From Alcanivorax nanhaiticus (GTDB lineage Bacteria > Pseudomonadota > Gammaproteobacteria > Pseudomonadales > Alcanivoracaceae), in assembly GCF_000756665.1 (NCBI RefSeq), contig NZ_ARXV01000005.1, positions 62,001-126,000 on the forward strand: 64,000 nucleotides of DNA, written 5' to 3'. The notes beneath the pieces are model-generated. The model saw only the letters and a program-made list of their open reading frames with translations. It was not told the origin of the DNA and searched no databases. Positions 8,287 through 17,639 of the stretch are shown here, one piece after another (position 1 is the first letter of the stretch; each line of letters opens with the position of its first letter). The position numbers and the translations under genes are program-made.

Positions 8287-9414
8287 TTACTTTGCATCAA
8301 AGAAACGTTTAACGCCTTCAAACCAGCTGGTTTTCTTCGGGTTGTGGCGATCACCACCGCTCTCCAGGGAATCCTGGAACTGACGCAGCAGGTCTTTTTG
8401 CTCGCCGGACAGTTTCACCGGCGTCTCCACTACGACCTTGCAAAGCAAATCACCAGTGGCACCACCACGCACGGATTTCACACCCTTGCCGCGCAGACGG
8501 AACATCTTGCCCGTCTGGGTTTCTGCCGGCACTTTCAGTTTCACCTTGCCACCAAGGGTGGGCACATCCAGCTCGCCGCCAAGAGTGGCATCTACAAAGC
8601 TGATCGGTACTTCGCAGTACAGGTTGGTACCGTCGCGCTGGAAGATGTCGTGCTCACGCACCGCCACCTGCACATACAGATCACCGGATGGCGCGCCGTG
8701 CATGCCGGCTTCACCTTCACCCGCCAGACGAATGCGGTCACCGGTATCCACGCCCGCCGGAATCTTCACCGACAGGGTCTTGGTGTTCTGCACCCGACCC
8801 TGGCCGCCACAGCTGCCGCAGGGATCTTCGATGATCTGGCCTTCACCCTTACAGGTAGGACAGGCCTGCTGCACGGTGAAGAAACCTTGCTGCATGCGTA
8901 CCTGGCCAGCGCCACCACAGGTGGTACAGGTCACCGGCTTGGAACCTTCTTTGGCACCACTACCATGACAGGTGCCGCAACTTTCCCAGGTGGGCACGCG
9001 AATCTTTTCTTCGCAACCACGCACCGCCTGTTCCAGTGTCAGCTCAAGGGTGTAACGCAAATCCGCGCCACGGGCCGGGCCACGACGGCCACCGCCACCA
9101 CCACCGAAGATGTCACCGAAAATATCGCCGAAGATGTCACCAAAACCGCCAGCACCAGCACCGCCGCCGAAACCGCCTTGCCCCTGACCATTCACGCCGG
9201 CATGGCCGAACTGGTCGTAGGCCGCGCGCTTCTGCTCATCGGACAGGACTTCGTAGGCTTCCTTGGCTTCCTTGAATTTGGCCAAGGCCTCTTCGTCATC
9301 CGGATTACGGTCCGGATGGTATTTCATCGCCAGACGGCGATAGGCCTTTTTCAGATCTTGCTGACTGGCGTCTTTCGCCGCCCCCAGCACTTCATAATAA
9401 TCGCGTTTGGACAT
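8287..9414 (-). CDS. dnaJ: Chaperone DnaJ (Hsp40)
   Basis: Full-length DnaJ, 375 residues from ATG 9414. A TTG six bases upstream is also in frame, but the ATG with AAAGGC before it is better. The J domain occupies residues 1-70 with its HPD motif (KYHPDRN). A Gly/Phe-rich linker follows, then four CxxCxGxG zinc motifs (near residues 145-210) and the C-terminal substrate-binding domains. It stimulates DnaK ATPase and delivers unfolded clients in the cytoplasm. It follows dnaK after a 94-bp gap filled by a heptad-type inverted repeat. A strong terminator follows, so dnaK-dnaJ is probably one transcript. Confidence 0.97.
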   Translation of the reverse strand: MSKRDYYEVLGAAKDASQQDLKKAYRRLAMKYHPDRNPDDEEALAKFKEAKEAYEVLSDEQKRAAYDQFGHAGVNGQGQGGFGGGAGAGGFGDIFGDIFGDIFGGGGGGRRGPARGADLRYTLELTLEQAVRGCEEKIRVPTWESCGTCHGSGAKEGSKPVTCTTCGGAGQVRMQQGFFTVQQACPTCKGEGQIIEDPCGSCGGQGRVQNTKTLSVKIPAGVDTGDRIRLAGEGEAGMHGAPSGDLYVQVAVREHDIFQRDGTNLYCEVPISFVDATLGGELDVPTLGGKVKLKVPAETQTGKMFRLRGKGVKSVRGGATGDLLCKVVVETPVKLSGEQKDLLRQFQDSLESGGDRHNPKKTSWFEGVKRFFDAK

Positions 9415-9431
9415 AATCAAGCCTTTGGCTT

Positions 9432-9514
9432 AGCCAGACGCCAAACGCCGGAGGCCAGACGCAAAAGCTTGAAAGCGATTACGTCCAGCATCCGGCGTCA
9501 GGCGTCAGGCTTAA
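9432..9514. repeat. Heptad-armed inverted repeat between dnaK and dnaJ
   Basis: The left arm (about 9432-9465) and right arm (about 9487-9514) are inverted copies. Read on the strand where units begin with GC, each arm is a run of 7-bp units such as GCGTCTG, GCGTTTG and GCGTCAG. The arms enclose about 20 bp. The right arm reaches the dnaK stop codon. In mRNA it would form a hairpin between dnaK and dnaJ. Confidence 0.75.
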
Positions 9515-11437
9515 TTACTTCTTCTTGTCGTCGTCGACTTCTTCGAACTCGGCGTCAACAACGTCGTCACCTGCGGCCTGCTCGCCTTCGGCACCGGCGG
9601 CACCTTCAGCCTGCTGAGCCTGTTCGGCGTAGAGCTTCTGGGCCAGCGGCGCAGACACTTCAGACAGGGCCTTGATCTTGGCTTCAATGTCGTCCTTGTC
9701 GCTACCCTTGGCCGCTTCTTCCAGCTCGTTCACGGCCTTGGTGATGGACTCTTTCTCTTCGTCGGTGGCCTTGTCGCCAGCTTCGTCGAGGGTCTTGCGA
9801 GTCGCGTGCACCAAGTGATCGGCCTGGTTGCGGGTCTGCACCAGCTCTTCGAACTTCTTGTCTTCGTCCGCGTGCGCTTCGGCATCCGCCACCATTTGAT
9901 CGATCTCTTCATCGGACAGACCGGAAGAGGCCTTGATCTGGATGGACTGCTCTTTGCCAGTGGCCTTGTCTTTCGCGCTCACGTGCAGGATACCGTTGGC
10001 GTCGATGTCGAAGGTCACTTCGATCTGCGGCATGCCACGCGGTGCCGGCGGAATGTCTTCCAGGTTGAATTGACCCAGAGACTTGTTCTGGCCAGCCTGC
10101 TTACGCTCACCCTGCAGTACGTGCACGGTTACCGCGGTCTGGTTGTCGTCCGCGGTGGAGAACACCTGCGACGCATTGGTCGGGATGGTGGTGTTCTTCT
10201 CGATCAGCGGAGTCATCACGCCACCCATGGTTTCGATACCCAGGGTCAGCGGGGTCACGTCCAGCAGCAGTACGTCTTTCACGTCACCGCTCAGTACCGC
10301 ACCCTGAATGGCTGCCCCCATGGCCACCGCTTCGTCCGGGTTAACGTCCTTGCGCGGCTCTTTGCCGAAGAACTCGGAGACTTTCTTCTGCACCATCGGC
10401 ATACGGGTCTGACCACCCACCAGAATCACATCAGTGATGTCAGCAGCGTTCACGCCCGCATCTTTCAGTGCAGTCTTGCAAGGCTCCAGGGAACGGGTCA
10501 CCAGATCACCCACCAGAGACTCGAGCTTGGCACGGGTCACTTTCACGACCAGGTGCTTGGGACCGGTGGCGTCTGCGGTGATGTACGGCAGGTTCACTTC
10601 GGTCTGCTCGGCTGAAGACAGCTCGATCTTGGCTTTTTCAGCCGCTTCTTTCAGACGCTGCATGGCCAGCGGGTCGCCGCCCAGGTCGATACCGGAATCC
10701 GCCTTGAACTGATCCGCCAGGAAGTTGATCAGGGCCAGGTCGAAATCCTCACCACCCAGGAAGGTGTCACCGTTGGTGGCCAGCACTTCAAATTGGTGCT
10801 CGCCGTCCACTTCGGCAATCTCGATGATGGAGATATCGAAGGTACCACCACCCAGATCGTAGACCGCGATGGTGCGGTCGCCGCCTTTCTTGTCCATGCC
10901 ATAGGCCAGGGCCGCAGCAGTGGGCTCGTTGATGATACGTTTCACGTCCAGACCGGCGATGCGACCGGCATCCTTGGTGGCCTGACGCTGGGAATCGTTG
11001 AAGTAAGCCGGCACGGTGATAACGGCCTCGGTGACAGTCTCACCCAGGTAATCTTCCGCGGTCTTCTTCATCTTCTTCAGCACCTGCGCAGAGATCTGCG
11101 GCGGCGCCATTTTTTCGCCCTTCACTTCTACCCAGGCGTCACCGTTGTCGGCCTTGGCAATTTTATAGGGCACCATCTTGATGTCTTTCTGAACCACGTC
11201 ATCTTCAAAACGACGACCGATCAGACGCTTCACCGCGTACAGGGTGTTTTCCGGGTTGGTCACCGCCTGACGCTTGGCAGCCTGACCGACCAGGGTTTCC
11301 TTGTCGTCGGTGTACGCGATGATGGAAGGCGTAGTACGGGCGCCTTCGCTGTTTTCAATGACTTTAGCCTTGTCACCTTCGAGTACAGCCACACAGCTGT
11401 TGGTTGTACCCAGGTCGATACCGATGATCTTACCCAT
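9515..11437 (-). CDS. dnaK: Chaperone DnaK (Hsp70)
   Basis: Protein of 640 residues, the usual DnaK length. The N-terminal ATPase carries the phosphate loops GIDLGTTNS and [10 protein letters not shown] and the adenosine motif LVGGQTRMP. The substrate-binding domain follows the linker [13 protein letters not shown]. The C terminus ends in an acidic EEVDDDKKK tail after an Ala/Glu/Gln-rich lid. It is the ATP-driven folding chaperone that works with DnaJ and GrpE, encoded on either side. A sigma32-like promoter lies just upstream. The ATG start is preceded by a purine-rich AGGAGAAAGAGA stretch. Confidence 0.98.
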   Translation of the reverse strand: MGKIIGIDLGTTNSCVAVLEGDKAKVIENSEGARTTPSIIAYTDDKETLVGQAAKRQAVTNPENTLYAVKRLIGRRFEDDVVQKDIKMVPYKIAKADNGDAWVEVKGEKMAPPQISAQVLKKMKKTAEDYLGETVTEAVITVPAYFNDSQRQATKDAGRIAGLDVKRIINEPTAAALAYGMDKKGGDRTIAVYDLGGGTFDISIIEIAEVDGEHQFEVLATNGDTFLGGEDFDLALINFLADQFKADSGIDLGGDPLAMQRLKEAAEKAKIELSSAEQTEVNLPYITADATGPKHLVVKVTRAKLESLVGDLVTRSLEPCKTALKDAGVNAADITDVILVGGQTRMPMVQKKVSEFFGKEPRKDVNPDEAVAMGAAIQGAVLSGDVKDVLLLDVTPLTLGIETMGGVMTPLIEKNTTIPTNASQVFSTADDNQTAVTVHVLQGERKQAGQNKSLGQFNLEDIPPAPRGMPQIEVTFDIDANGILHVSAKDKATGKEQSIQIKASSGLSDEEIDQMVADAEAHADEDKKFEELVQTRNQADHLVHATRKTLDEAGDKATDEEKESITKAVNELEEAAKGSDKDDIEAKIKALSEVSAPLAQKLYAEQAQQAEGAAGAEGEQAAGDDVVDAEFEEVDDDKKK

Positions 11438-11513
11438 ATCTCTCTTTCTCCTTCACACCACCCGAACCCCTGTCGGCGATTCGGTCAGTTGAACTTGTTA
11501 ACGCTACTGGCAC

Positions 11514-11546
11514 CTATATGGCGGTGTTTTGAACCGATTCAAGGGG
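11514..11546 (-). promoter_or_regulatory. Sigma32 (heat-shock) promoter for dnaK
   Basis: On the minus strand, CCCCTTGAAT (-35) is followed 13 bp later by CGCCATATA (-10). This agrees with the heat-shock sigma consensus CTTGAA / CCCCATnT. It lies in the 144-bp grpE-dnaK gap, about 80 bp before the dnaK start. Confidence 0.75.
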
Positions 11547-11581
11547 CCTTCACGCTTTTTTCGCGATTTCCCTGAATGCCT

Positions 11582-12154
11582 TTACGGCGCCTTGCTGACC
11601 ACCACCCGTGCCGGGCGGATCAGGCGGCCATTGAGCTGGTAACCCTTCTCGAGCACATCGATCACGGTGTTGGGGTCCACATTGGGTACCGGCACCATGG
11701 TCATGGCTTCGTGCAGCTCGGGATTGAAGGGCTCATCTCTGGGGCTGATCTGCTCCAGGTTGTACTTGCCGAACACATCCATCAGGGATTTCAGCGTCAA
11801 CTCGATACCTTCGCGGGCCCCTTTCAGAGCCTCGTCGTCGGCATCCAGCGCACCCAGACCCCGCTCAAGATTGTCCGCCACGCTCAGCAGATCGCCGGCG
11901 AACTTCTCCAGGGCAAACTTGTGGGCGTGCTGCACATCGCGTTCGGCACGGCGGCGCACATTCTGGATCTCGGCCTGGGCACGGATATCCGCTTCGCCCA
12001 GCGCCTTCTTCACGGTCGCCAGTTCAGCTTCCAGCTCCGCCAGCTTCTCTTCCGCCGTCGGCTCCGCCTGCTCGGCCTCTGCCGCTGCCTGCTGCTCTTC
12101 CACGGTTTCTACCTGTGGCTCGGCGTTGTTCTGGTCTTTTTCCTGCTCACTCAT
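11582..12154 (-). CDS. grpE: Nucleotide exchange factor GrpE
   Basis: Protein of 190 residues from ATG 12154, chosen because GTGGAAGA lies just before it. The upstream ATG at 12202 adds an unlikely leader. The acidic, low-complexity N terminus (about 1-45, rich in Glu, Gln and Ala) leads into the long coiled coil, then the GrpE signature around [18 protein letters not shown] and the beta wing ending [32 protein letters not shown]. It releases ADP from DnaK. It has its own sigma32-like promoter upstream and sits directly before dnaK. Confidence 0.96.
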   Translation of the reverse strand: MSEQEKDQNNAEPQVETVEEQQAAAEAEQAEPTAEEKLAELEAELATVKKALGEADIRAQAEIQNVRRRAERDVQHAHKFALEKFAGDLLSVADNLERGLGALDADDEALKGAREGIELTLKSLMDVFGKYNLEQISPRDEPFNPELHEAMTMVPVPNVDPNTVIDVLEKGYQLNGRLIRPARVVVSKAP

Positions 12155-12202
12155 TCTTCCACTCCACATCCCAATCCGGGCTTTTATCAGGAAAGCGGGC
12201 AA

Positions 12203-12236
12203 AGATATGGGAACTGATGGTGGGGATTCAAGGGGG
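12203..12236 (-). promoter_or_regulatory. Sigma32 (heat-shock) promoter for grpE
   Basis: On the minus strand, CCCCTTGAAT is separated by 14 bp from CCCATATCT, close to the sigma32 consensus. It lies about 50 bp upstream of the grpE start. Together with the dnaK promoter it shows that both genes have their own heat-shock start sites. Confidence 0.75.
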
Positions 12237-12245
12237 GAGGCGGGA

Positions 12246-12585
12246 GTTGACAGTGGATAGTGGACAGTTGACAGCTAACGACCTGTAGCCGAGGGCTCTG
12301 TGGGAGCTTGCCTGCAAGCGATTATGGCCATCAGGCTGGCTCCTGCGGCAGAGAATCGCTGTGGGAGCGGTCGTCCGACCGCGATCTGCTCCGAACGCTG
12401 AAAATCGCGGTGGAACCACCGCTCCTACAGCTCGCTCTGACGGAGGCGGCGCCCTTGAGGGCAATCGCTTGCAGGCAAGCTCCCACAGGATACGGTGACA
12501 GCCATCTGAACGCGGCCAGCGCCATCACAGCCCTGCCCAGCCTCGGCCGCGCCGCTGTCAACTGTCCACTATCAACTGTCAACTG
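12246..12585. repeat. Composite element: heptad arms enclosing nested REPs
   Basis: Outer arms (12246-12280 and 12554-12585) are inverted copies built of 7-bp units of GTTGACA/GTGGATA type. Inside lie REPs of the type GGGAGCTTGCCTGCAAGCGA in inverted orientation (about 12299-12322 and 12464-12487). Nested within these is a second REP pair (about 12360-12385 and 12402-12431). The whole 433-bp gap between hrcA and grpE is this element plus the grpE promoter. The right arm touches the hrcA stop codon. Confidence 0.8.
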
Positions 12586-12587
12586 AA

Positions 12588-13637
12588 TTACAGCTGGGTC
12601 AGGGCCGCCGAGAGGATCTTGGCGGTGATATCCACGGTGGGGATCACCTTCTCGTAGTCCATTCGCGTGGGGCCGACCACGGCGAGGACGCCCACGGGAC
12701 CATTATCTGCGCGGTAGGGGGCCGAGATCAGGGAGTAGTCCTCAAAGGGGCGGAAGCCGGATTCACGACCAATGAAGATCTGTACGCCATCCGCCTTTAT
12801 GGAACGCTCCAGCAGGTGAAGGATATCGCGCTTGTGGTTGAAGGCCTCGAACAAATCGCGCAACTGATTCAGGTTATCGGCCTCAGCGGTCTGGATCAGG
12901 TTGGACTCGCCGGACACCACGTAGTCGGAGTCGGATTCCTCCGTGCGCAGCGCCTTGTCCGCCACGGCCACGGCCGTTTGCATCAAGGCATCCATGTGCT
13001 GCCGGTCCGCATTCATGGTGTTAAGCAGACCATCACAGATGCTGTTCAGATCACAGCCGGCATAGGTGTGGTTGATGTAGTTGGCCGCCTGCCGCAATTC
13101 CGCTTCGTCGTAATCCCGGTCGGTATGAATGATGCGGTTCTGCACCTCTGAGCGGTTCACCACCAGCACCACCAGCACCCGCTTGCCCGACAGGGGCAGG
13201 AATTCCACCTGCCGCAACGTGGTCACTTCACGACGCGGCACCGCCACTAATCCGGCCATGCGAGTCAATTCAGCAAGCGTTCTTGAAGCCTGGGAGATCA
13301 ATTCCTGGGGAGATTGCTCTGGCGCCAGCATCTGCTGCAATTCACGCTTCAGATCTCTGTGATCCGGCCGCTCCATCACACTGGACGCCAGCAGGGAATC
13401 CACATACATGCGGTAACCCAGCTCCGTGGGAATGCGCCCGGCAGAGGTATGCGGGCTGGCCAGAATCCCAAGATCCTCCAGCTCCGCCATGATATTGCGG
13501 ATGGTGGCCGGGCTTACCTGCAAGCCACTGCCGGTGGCCAGGGTCTTGGAGCCCACGGGCTGGCCGTCGCGAATATGCCGCTCTACCAGCGTCATCAGCA
13601 GGCGTTGTTTACGTTCATTGAGATCCAGCTTGGTCAT
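12588..13637 (-). CDS. hrcA: Heat-inducible transcription repressor HrcA
   Basis: 349 residues from ATG 13637. The longer frame from 13778 crosses the promoter region and is rejected. The winged-helix DNA-binding domain is clear (GQPVGSKTLA ... VSPATIRNIMAELEDLGIL ... PHTSAGRIPTELGYRMYVD), followed by the GAF-like and insertion domains. HrcA normally represses chaperone genes by binding CIRCE inverted repeats. No CIRCE sequence (TTAGCACTC-N9-GAGTGCTAA) was found near grpE or dnaK here, so its target is probably elsewhere, for example groESL. A TATAAT box lies about 35 bp upstream of the start. Confidence 0.93.
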   Translation of the reverse strand: MTKLDLNERKQRLLMTLVERHIRDGQPVGSKTLATGSGLQVSPATIRNIMAELEDLGILASPHTSAGRIPTELGYRMYVDSLLASSVMERPDHRDLKRELQQMLAPEQSPQELISQASRTLAELTRMAGLVAVPRREVTTLRQVEFLPLSGKRVLVVLVVNRSEVQNRIIHTDRDYDEAELRQAANYINHTYAGCDLNSICDGLLNTMNADRQHMDALMQTAVAVADKALRTEESDSDYVVSGESNLIQTAEADNLNQLRDLFEAFNHKRDILHLLERSIKADGVQIFIGRESGFRPFEDYSLISAPYRADNGPVGVLAVVGPTRMDYEKVIPTVDITAKILSAALTQL

Positions 13638-13761
13638 AGTTCTATATATGTACCAGAAAACGGCCCCCGCATTATATAAAATTCCGGGGGGCTTACACTG
13701 ATGCCCCGAATCGCCTAAGATTGGCACAACTGACCATACGAACAGTAACAAGGACGTTATC

Positions 13762-14277
13762 GTGCAAGACAACAACAATCCCTACCAGACACCCTCATCA
13801 GAACCCACTGCCGAGCCAAATGACAGCAACGCCACACTGGCGAGTCGATGGAAACGACTGTTTGGTGCGCTTATCGACACACTGGTGCAAGTCGCTATCG
13901 TAGGCCCCTTCCTCTATTTCAGTGGCGCCTGGAACGAAATGATTCAACAGGGTGGCACCTTGAGCCTGGAGGAAACCCTGACCTGGTTCATCGTCGGTGA
14001 AGTGGCATTTCTGGCGGCACAGGGTTACCTGCTATTCAATCGCCAGCAAACCGTCGGCAAGTGGCTTCTGAATATGAAGATCACTGGCATGGTGGATAGC
14101 AAGGTTCCCGCCGGCAAGCTGTTTGGCATCCGCTATTTCCTGATGCATGTGCTGGCGCAAATTCCGGGCGCCAACCTTCTTCTGATGGCAGATCCTCTGC
14201 TGATATTCCGTAAAGACAAGCGCTGCCTGCATGATCTGCTGGCAGGCACCCAGGTTGTTGATCTCAAGACAGCCTGA
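13762..14277 (+). CDS. RDD family membrane protein
   Basis: 171 residues from GTG 13762, preceded by AAGGA seven bases upstream. A soluble N-terminal tail of about 28 residues, rich in Asn and Pro, precedes the RDD domain. The motif ASRWKRLFGALIDTLVQ begins the first membrane helix. Further helices occupy about residues 71-95 and 119-150, and the QTVGKWLLNMKI and RCLHDLLAGTQVV segments are typical of the family. RDD proteins are small inner-membrane proteins, some linked to ion transport. No substrate can be given. It lies 29 bp before recN on the same strand, so the two may be cotranscribed. Confidence 0.85.
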   Translation: MQDNNNPYQTPSSEPTAEPNDSNATLASRWKRLFGALIDTLVQVAIVGPFLYFSGAWNEMIQQGGTLSLEETLTWFIVGEVAFLAAQGYLLFNRQQTVGKWLLNMKITGMVDSKVPAGKLFGIRYFLMHVLAQIPGANLLLMADPLLIFRKDKRCLHDLLAGTQVVDLKTA

Positions 14278-14306
14278 ACACGCAACACCCGTTTCGGAGA
14301 CGTACC

Positions 14307-15974
14307 ATGCTGACACATCTGAGCGTTCGCCACTTTGCCACCGTGGACCAGCTTGAGCTGGAACCGGAGAACGGACTCACCTGCATCAGCGGGGAAACCG
14401 GGGCGGGTAAATCCGTGATCATCGACGCCCTGGGCCTGACCCTGGGCGATCGCGCCGACTCCAGTGTGGTCCGTCACGGTCATGATCGCGCCGAGGTGCT
14501 CGCCACCTTTGATGTCAGCGACAACCCCGGCGCCCAACAATGGCTGGCCGAGCGCGAACTGGACGACGACAACCAGTGCCTGCTGCGCCGCACTGTGCGT
14601 GCCGATGGCCGCTCGCGAGCTTACATCAACGGCACCCCTACCCCGCTGGCAGAGGTGCGCGAACTGGGTGAACGGCTGATCAGCATCCACAGCCAGCACG
14701 AACACCAGGCGCTACTGAAAAAAGAAGCGCACCGCCAATTGCTGGACAACTATGCCGATGCCCGCGAGCTGGCTGCTACCGTTCGCGAGCACTGGCGCGC
14801 CTGGCAAAAAGCCCGCCGCGCCCATGACGACGCCCTGAACCAGGCCCGCGAACAGAATGAACGTGAAGAGCTACTGCGCTTTCAGCTCGAAGAACTGGAT
14901 GCACTGGCACTTCAGGAAGGAGAGCTCGCCGAGCTGGAACAGGAACAACAACGTCTGGCTAACGCCGACAGCCTGATCCGCATCTGCCAGCAATCCCTCA
15001 ACGCCCTTTACGAAGGCGACGACGGCACCTGTAACGACCACCTCAGCCAGGTAAGCCACTGGCTGGACGATGCCCGCCGTCAGGACGATGGACTGGGCAG
15101 CGTGGCCGATGCGGTGGAATCTGCCCGCTTGCAAGTGGAAGCCGCCGCCGAAGACCTGCGCCACTATCTGGAGCGCCTCGATCTGGACCCGGAGCGTCTT
15201 AACCTGGTGGAGGAACGCCTTAGCCAGTGCTACACCCTGGCACGCAAATACCGCATTCGCCCTGAGGAACTGGTGGAGCATCACCAGGGCCTGCTCAATG
15301 AATCCGAAGCCCTCGGCAATGTGGACGCCCACCTGCACGCCCTGGCCGAAGCCGAAAGCAGCGCAGAAAAGCAGTACATGGACAGCGCGCTCAAACTGGG
15401 CAAAGCCCGCCGCAGTGCAGGCAAGACACTCACCCAGCAGGTTCAGAAGCAGCTGACCGCCCTCGGCATGAAAGCCGCAGTGATGGAAGCCCAGCTGAGC
15501 GAATGCAGCCCGGGTGCAGATGGACTGGAAGAAGTGGAATTTCTGTTCACCGCCAACCCCGGCCAACCGCTCAAACCACTGGGCAAGGTGGCTTCCGGGG
15601 GCGAACTGTCCCGGGTCAGCCTGGCCATTCAGGTTATCTGCGCCCGCAACCTCACCGTGCCCAGCCTGGTGTTCGATGAAGTGGACGTGGGTGTGGGCGG
15701 CGGCGTCGCCGAAATTGTCGGCCGCCTGCTGCGCGAACTGGGCAGCCACGCCCAAGTGCTATGCATCACCCACCAACCCCAGGTTGCCAGCCAGGGCCAC
15801 CAACACTGGCAGGTGCACAAGATCCAGGGCGACGACACCACCCACACCCGTATCCACGGGCTGGACGAAGCGGCACGCATCGAAGAATTGGCAAGAATGC
15901 TGGGCGGTGTGGAGATCACCGAATCCACCCGCAACCATGCGCGGGAAATGCTGAGCAAGGCGCAAGCAGCCTGA
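14307..15974 (+). CDS. recN: DNA repair protein RecN
   Basis: 555 residues, the normal length for this SMC-like ATPase of double-strand-break repair. The Walker A motif GETGAGKS is at residues 29-36, after a typical MLTHLSVRHFATVDQLELE start. A long coiled-coil middle follows. The ABC signature ASGGELSRVSLAIQ and the Walker B FDEVDVGVGGGVAE lie near residues 430-475. The gene stops inside the start of a heptad-type repeat (QAA, then the stop and GTTAATA-type units). No LexA box was identified upstream with confidence. Confidence 0.97.
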   Translation: MLTHLSVRHFATVDQLELEPENGLTCISGETGAGKSVIIDALGLTLGDRADSSVVRHGHDRAEVLATFDVSDNPGAQQWLAERELDDDNQCLLRRTVRADGRSRAYINGTPTPLAEVRELGERLISIHSQHEHQALLKKEAHRQLLDNYADARELAATVREHWRAWQKARRAHDDALNQAREQNEREELLRFQLEELDALALQEGELAELEQEQQRLANADSLIRICQQSLNALYEGDDGTCNDHLSQVSHWLDDARRQDDGLGSVADAVESARLQVEAAAEDLRHYLERLDLDPERLNLVEERLSQCYTLARKYRIRPEELVEHHQGLLNESEALGNVDAHLHALAEAESSAEKQYMDSALKLGKARRSAGKTLTQQVQKQLTALGMKAAVMEAQLSECSPGADGLEEVEFLFTANPGQPLKPLGKVASGGELSRVSLAIQVICARNLTVPSLVFDEVDVGVGGGVAEIVGRLLRELGSHAQVLCITHQPQVASQGHQHWQVHKIQGDDTTHTRIHGLDEAARIEELARMLGGVEITESTRNHAREMLSKAQAA

Positions 15975-15980
15975 AAAGCA

Positions 15981-16008
15981 GTTAATAGTTAACAGTGAAT
16001 AGCTGCGC
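15981..16008. repeat. Single heptad-repeat arm after recN
   Basis: Four consecutive 7-bp units (GTTAATA, GTTAACA, GTGAATA, GCTGCGC) begin 7 bp after the recN stop. They are the same type as the arms at 54037 and 46213. No matching inverted arm was found on the far side of the REP array, so this copy looks solitary or truncated. Confidence 0.6.
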
Positions 16009-16076
16009 GGGAGGGGTGGGTGCGAGCCGACATGCCGTGCCCGCGTCCGGACCGCTCGAAGCACCCCTACCCTCCC

Positions 16077-16520
16077 GTGGGAGCGGTGGTTCCACCGCTA
16101 GTACCCGGCCGCGCCGGGTATCGTGGTCGAAGGCAGTACACCGCCGCGCCGGGTATCGTGGTCGAACGCCCACTCCCACAGGGGCTGAAACACCAGGGCG
16201 AGAACCTCAACCTCCGAATCGCCCCACCTGTGGGAGCGGCGGTTCCGCCGCGAAAGGCAGCACCCGGCCGCACCGGGTATCGTGGCCGAACGCCCACTCC
16301 CACAGGGGCTGAAACACCGGGGCGAGAACCTCAACCGCCGAATCGCCCCACCCGTGGGAGCGGCGGTTCCGCCGCGAAAGGCAGCACCCGGCCGCACCGG
16401 GTATCGTGGCCGAACGCCCACTCCCACAGGGGCTGAAACACCGGGGCGAGAGCCTCAACCTCCGAATCGCACCACCTGTGGGAGCGGCGGTTCCGCCGCG
16501 ATAGGGGCCGCCCGACCAAG
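16077..16520. repeat. Tandem REPIN array, 124-bp period
   Basis: REP cores (GGAGCGGCGGTTCCGCCGCG or close variants) start at 16077, 16230, 16354 and 16478. The last three are exactly 124 bp apart. The first interval is 153 bp because it holds an extra 29-bp copy of the CCGGGTATCGTGGTCGAA segment. Each period contains a forward REP, a CCCGGCCGCACCGGG hairpin, an inverted REP half ending CCCACTCCCACAGG and a spacer near GGGGCGAGAACCTCAAC. It fills most of the 644-bp recN-fur gap. Apparent ORFs here are products of the repeat. Confidence 0.9.
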
Positions 16521-16549
16521 CCAGACCGGGAAATATCTGCCTCACATAA

Positions 16550-16600
16550 CAAAACGCCCCACACCGCGCCGCGGGGTTACCCGCGTGCAGCATGGGGCGT
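16550..16600 (-). terminator. Terminator downstream of fur
   Basis: On the minus strand ACGCCCCA pairs with TGGGGCGT around a GC-rich inner hairpin, followed by TTTGTT. It lies about 20 bp after the fur stop. Confidence 0.7.
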
Positions 16601-16618
16601 ATTGCGTAAAGCCCCTGA

Positions 16619-17020
16619 TTACTTCTTCGGCTTCACGTACAGGACAAGGGAGTGGTCCACGATTTCGTAGCCGTGCTCTTCGGCGATGGCGTGCTGGCGC
16701 TTTTCGATCACATCGTCCATGAACTCGACCACCTGGCCGGTTTCCATGCACACCATGTGGTCGTGATGGTCTTCATCCGCCAGCTCGAATACCGCAGAGC
16801 CGCCCTCGAAGTTGTGGCGCAGCACCATGCCGGCCTGCTCAAACTGGGTCAGTACACGGTAGACGGTAGCCAGGCCCACGTCCTCGCCCGCATCCATCAA
16901 TGATTTGTAGATGTCTTCGGCACTCAGATGGCGCTCTTCCGACTTTTCCAGCTGTTGCAGGATTTTCACCCGCGGCAGGGTCACTTTCAGGCCCGCCTTT
17001 CTGAGATCCTGATTATCCAA
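16619..17020 (-). CDS. fur: Ferric uptake regulator Fur
   Basis: 133 residues from a TTG codon at 17020, with GGAG nine bases upstream and no better ATG. The winged-helix domain (KAGLKVTLPRVKILQQLE ... AEDIYKSLMDAGEDVGLATVYRVLTQFEQAG) is followed by the metal-binding dimerisation domain with EDHHDHMVCMETGQVVEF. As in Pseudomonas-type Fur, the second cysteine of the E. coli CxxC pair is absent. It represses iron-uptake genes with Fe2+ as corepressor. It is divergent from bamE, a conserved gammaproteobacterial arrangement. No convincing Fur box was seen in the 184-bp shared promoter region. Confidence 0.97.
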   Translation of the reverse strand: MDNQDLRKAGLKVTLPRVKILQQLEKSEERHLSAEDIYKSLMDAGEDVGLATVYRVLTQFEQAGMVLRHNFEGGSAVFELADEDHHDHMVCMETGQVVEFMDDVIEKRQHAIAEEHGYEIVDHSLVLYVKPKK

Positions 17021-17204
17021 TGCGTATGCTCCGTATGCCTGATCAATGGCGAATAAATGTCCGTGGAACTCCAGCCTGCCGGCAAGACAAGACGAACTCC
17101 CCGGCCGATACAGTGTCCATTAAAGGGTAAAACCACCGGCTGGGAATTTGTCATCAGTTCCCAAGCCTGTATTATCGCCCGAACACTCAGCGAAGTCGAA
17201 AATC

Positions 17205-17612
17205 ATGCCAAGAATTACCACCCTGCTGCTGCTTTCCACCCTGATGGTACTCAGCGGCTGTAGCAGCCTGCGTTTTCCCGGGGTCTATCGGATCGACATT
17301 CCCCAGGGCAATTTTGTCACTGAAGACATGCTGGCCCAGCTTCAACCAGGCATGACGCCGGATCAAGTCCGCTTTGCGTTGGGCGCCCCTACCCTGATTG
17401 ATCCCTTCACAGCCAACGTGTGGTTCTACCCCATGACCTATCGTCCGGGTAAGGGCGACAACGTCTCCCAGAAGATCGCCGTCTACTTCGAAGGTGGCGT
17501 CTACAGCCGTTACGAAGGCCAGGTCATTGATGACTTCAAAGCCAAGACCTCCGGCCGCAACGACCGTGAATTGCAGCAGAAAGCAGAGCAGCGCCAGAAA
17601 GAATCCGATTAA
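17205..17612 (+). CDS. bamE: Outer membrane assembly lipoprotein BamE (SmpA/OmlA)
   Basis: 135 residues from ATG 17205. The longer frame from 17148 adds a leader without a signal function. A lipoprotein signal peptide ends in LSGC, with the cysteine near residue 19. The SmpA/OmlA domain follows: YRIDIPQGNFVTEDMLAQLQPGMTPDQVRFALGAPTLIDPF, then NVWFYPMTYRPG. The C terminus is charged. BamE is a lipoprotein of the BAM complex that inserts beta-barrel proteins into the outer membrane. The divergent fur neighbour is typical of this gene. Confidence 0.96.
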   Translation: MPRITTLLLLSTLMVLSGCSSLRFPGVYRIDIPQGNFVTEDMLAQLQPGMTPDQVRFALGAPTLIDPFTANVWFYPMTYRPGKGDNVSQKIAVYFEGGVYSRYEGQVIDDFKAKTSGRNDRELQQKAEQRQKESD

Positions 17613-17639
17613 GTCGCGCAAGGCCCAAGGGCAGTACCA

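Noticed and set aside
15995-16593. Several long ORFs with VGVRPRYP- or RGGTAAPTGG-like repeats on both strands
   Set aside because: They are read-through of the 124-bp REPIN array and appear again wherever the same REP occurs (40 kb, 63.7 kb). They have no ribosome sites and no protein conservation.
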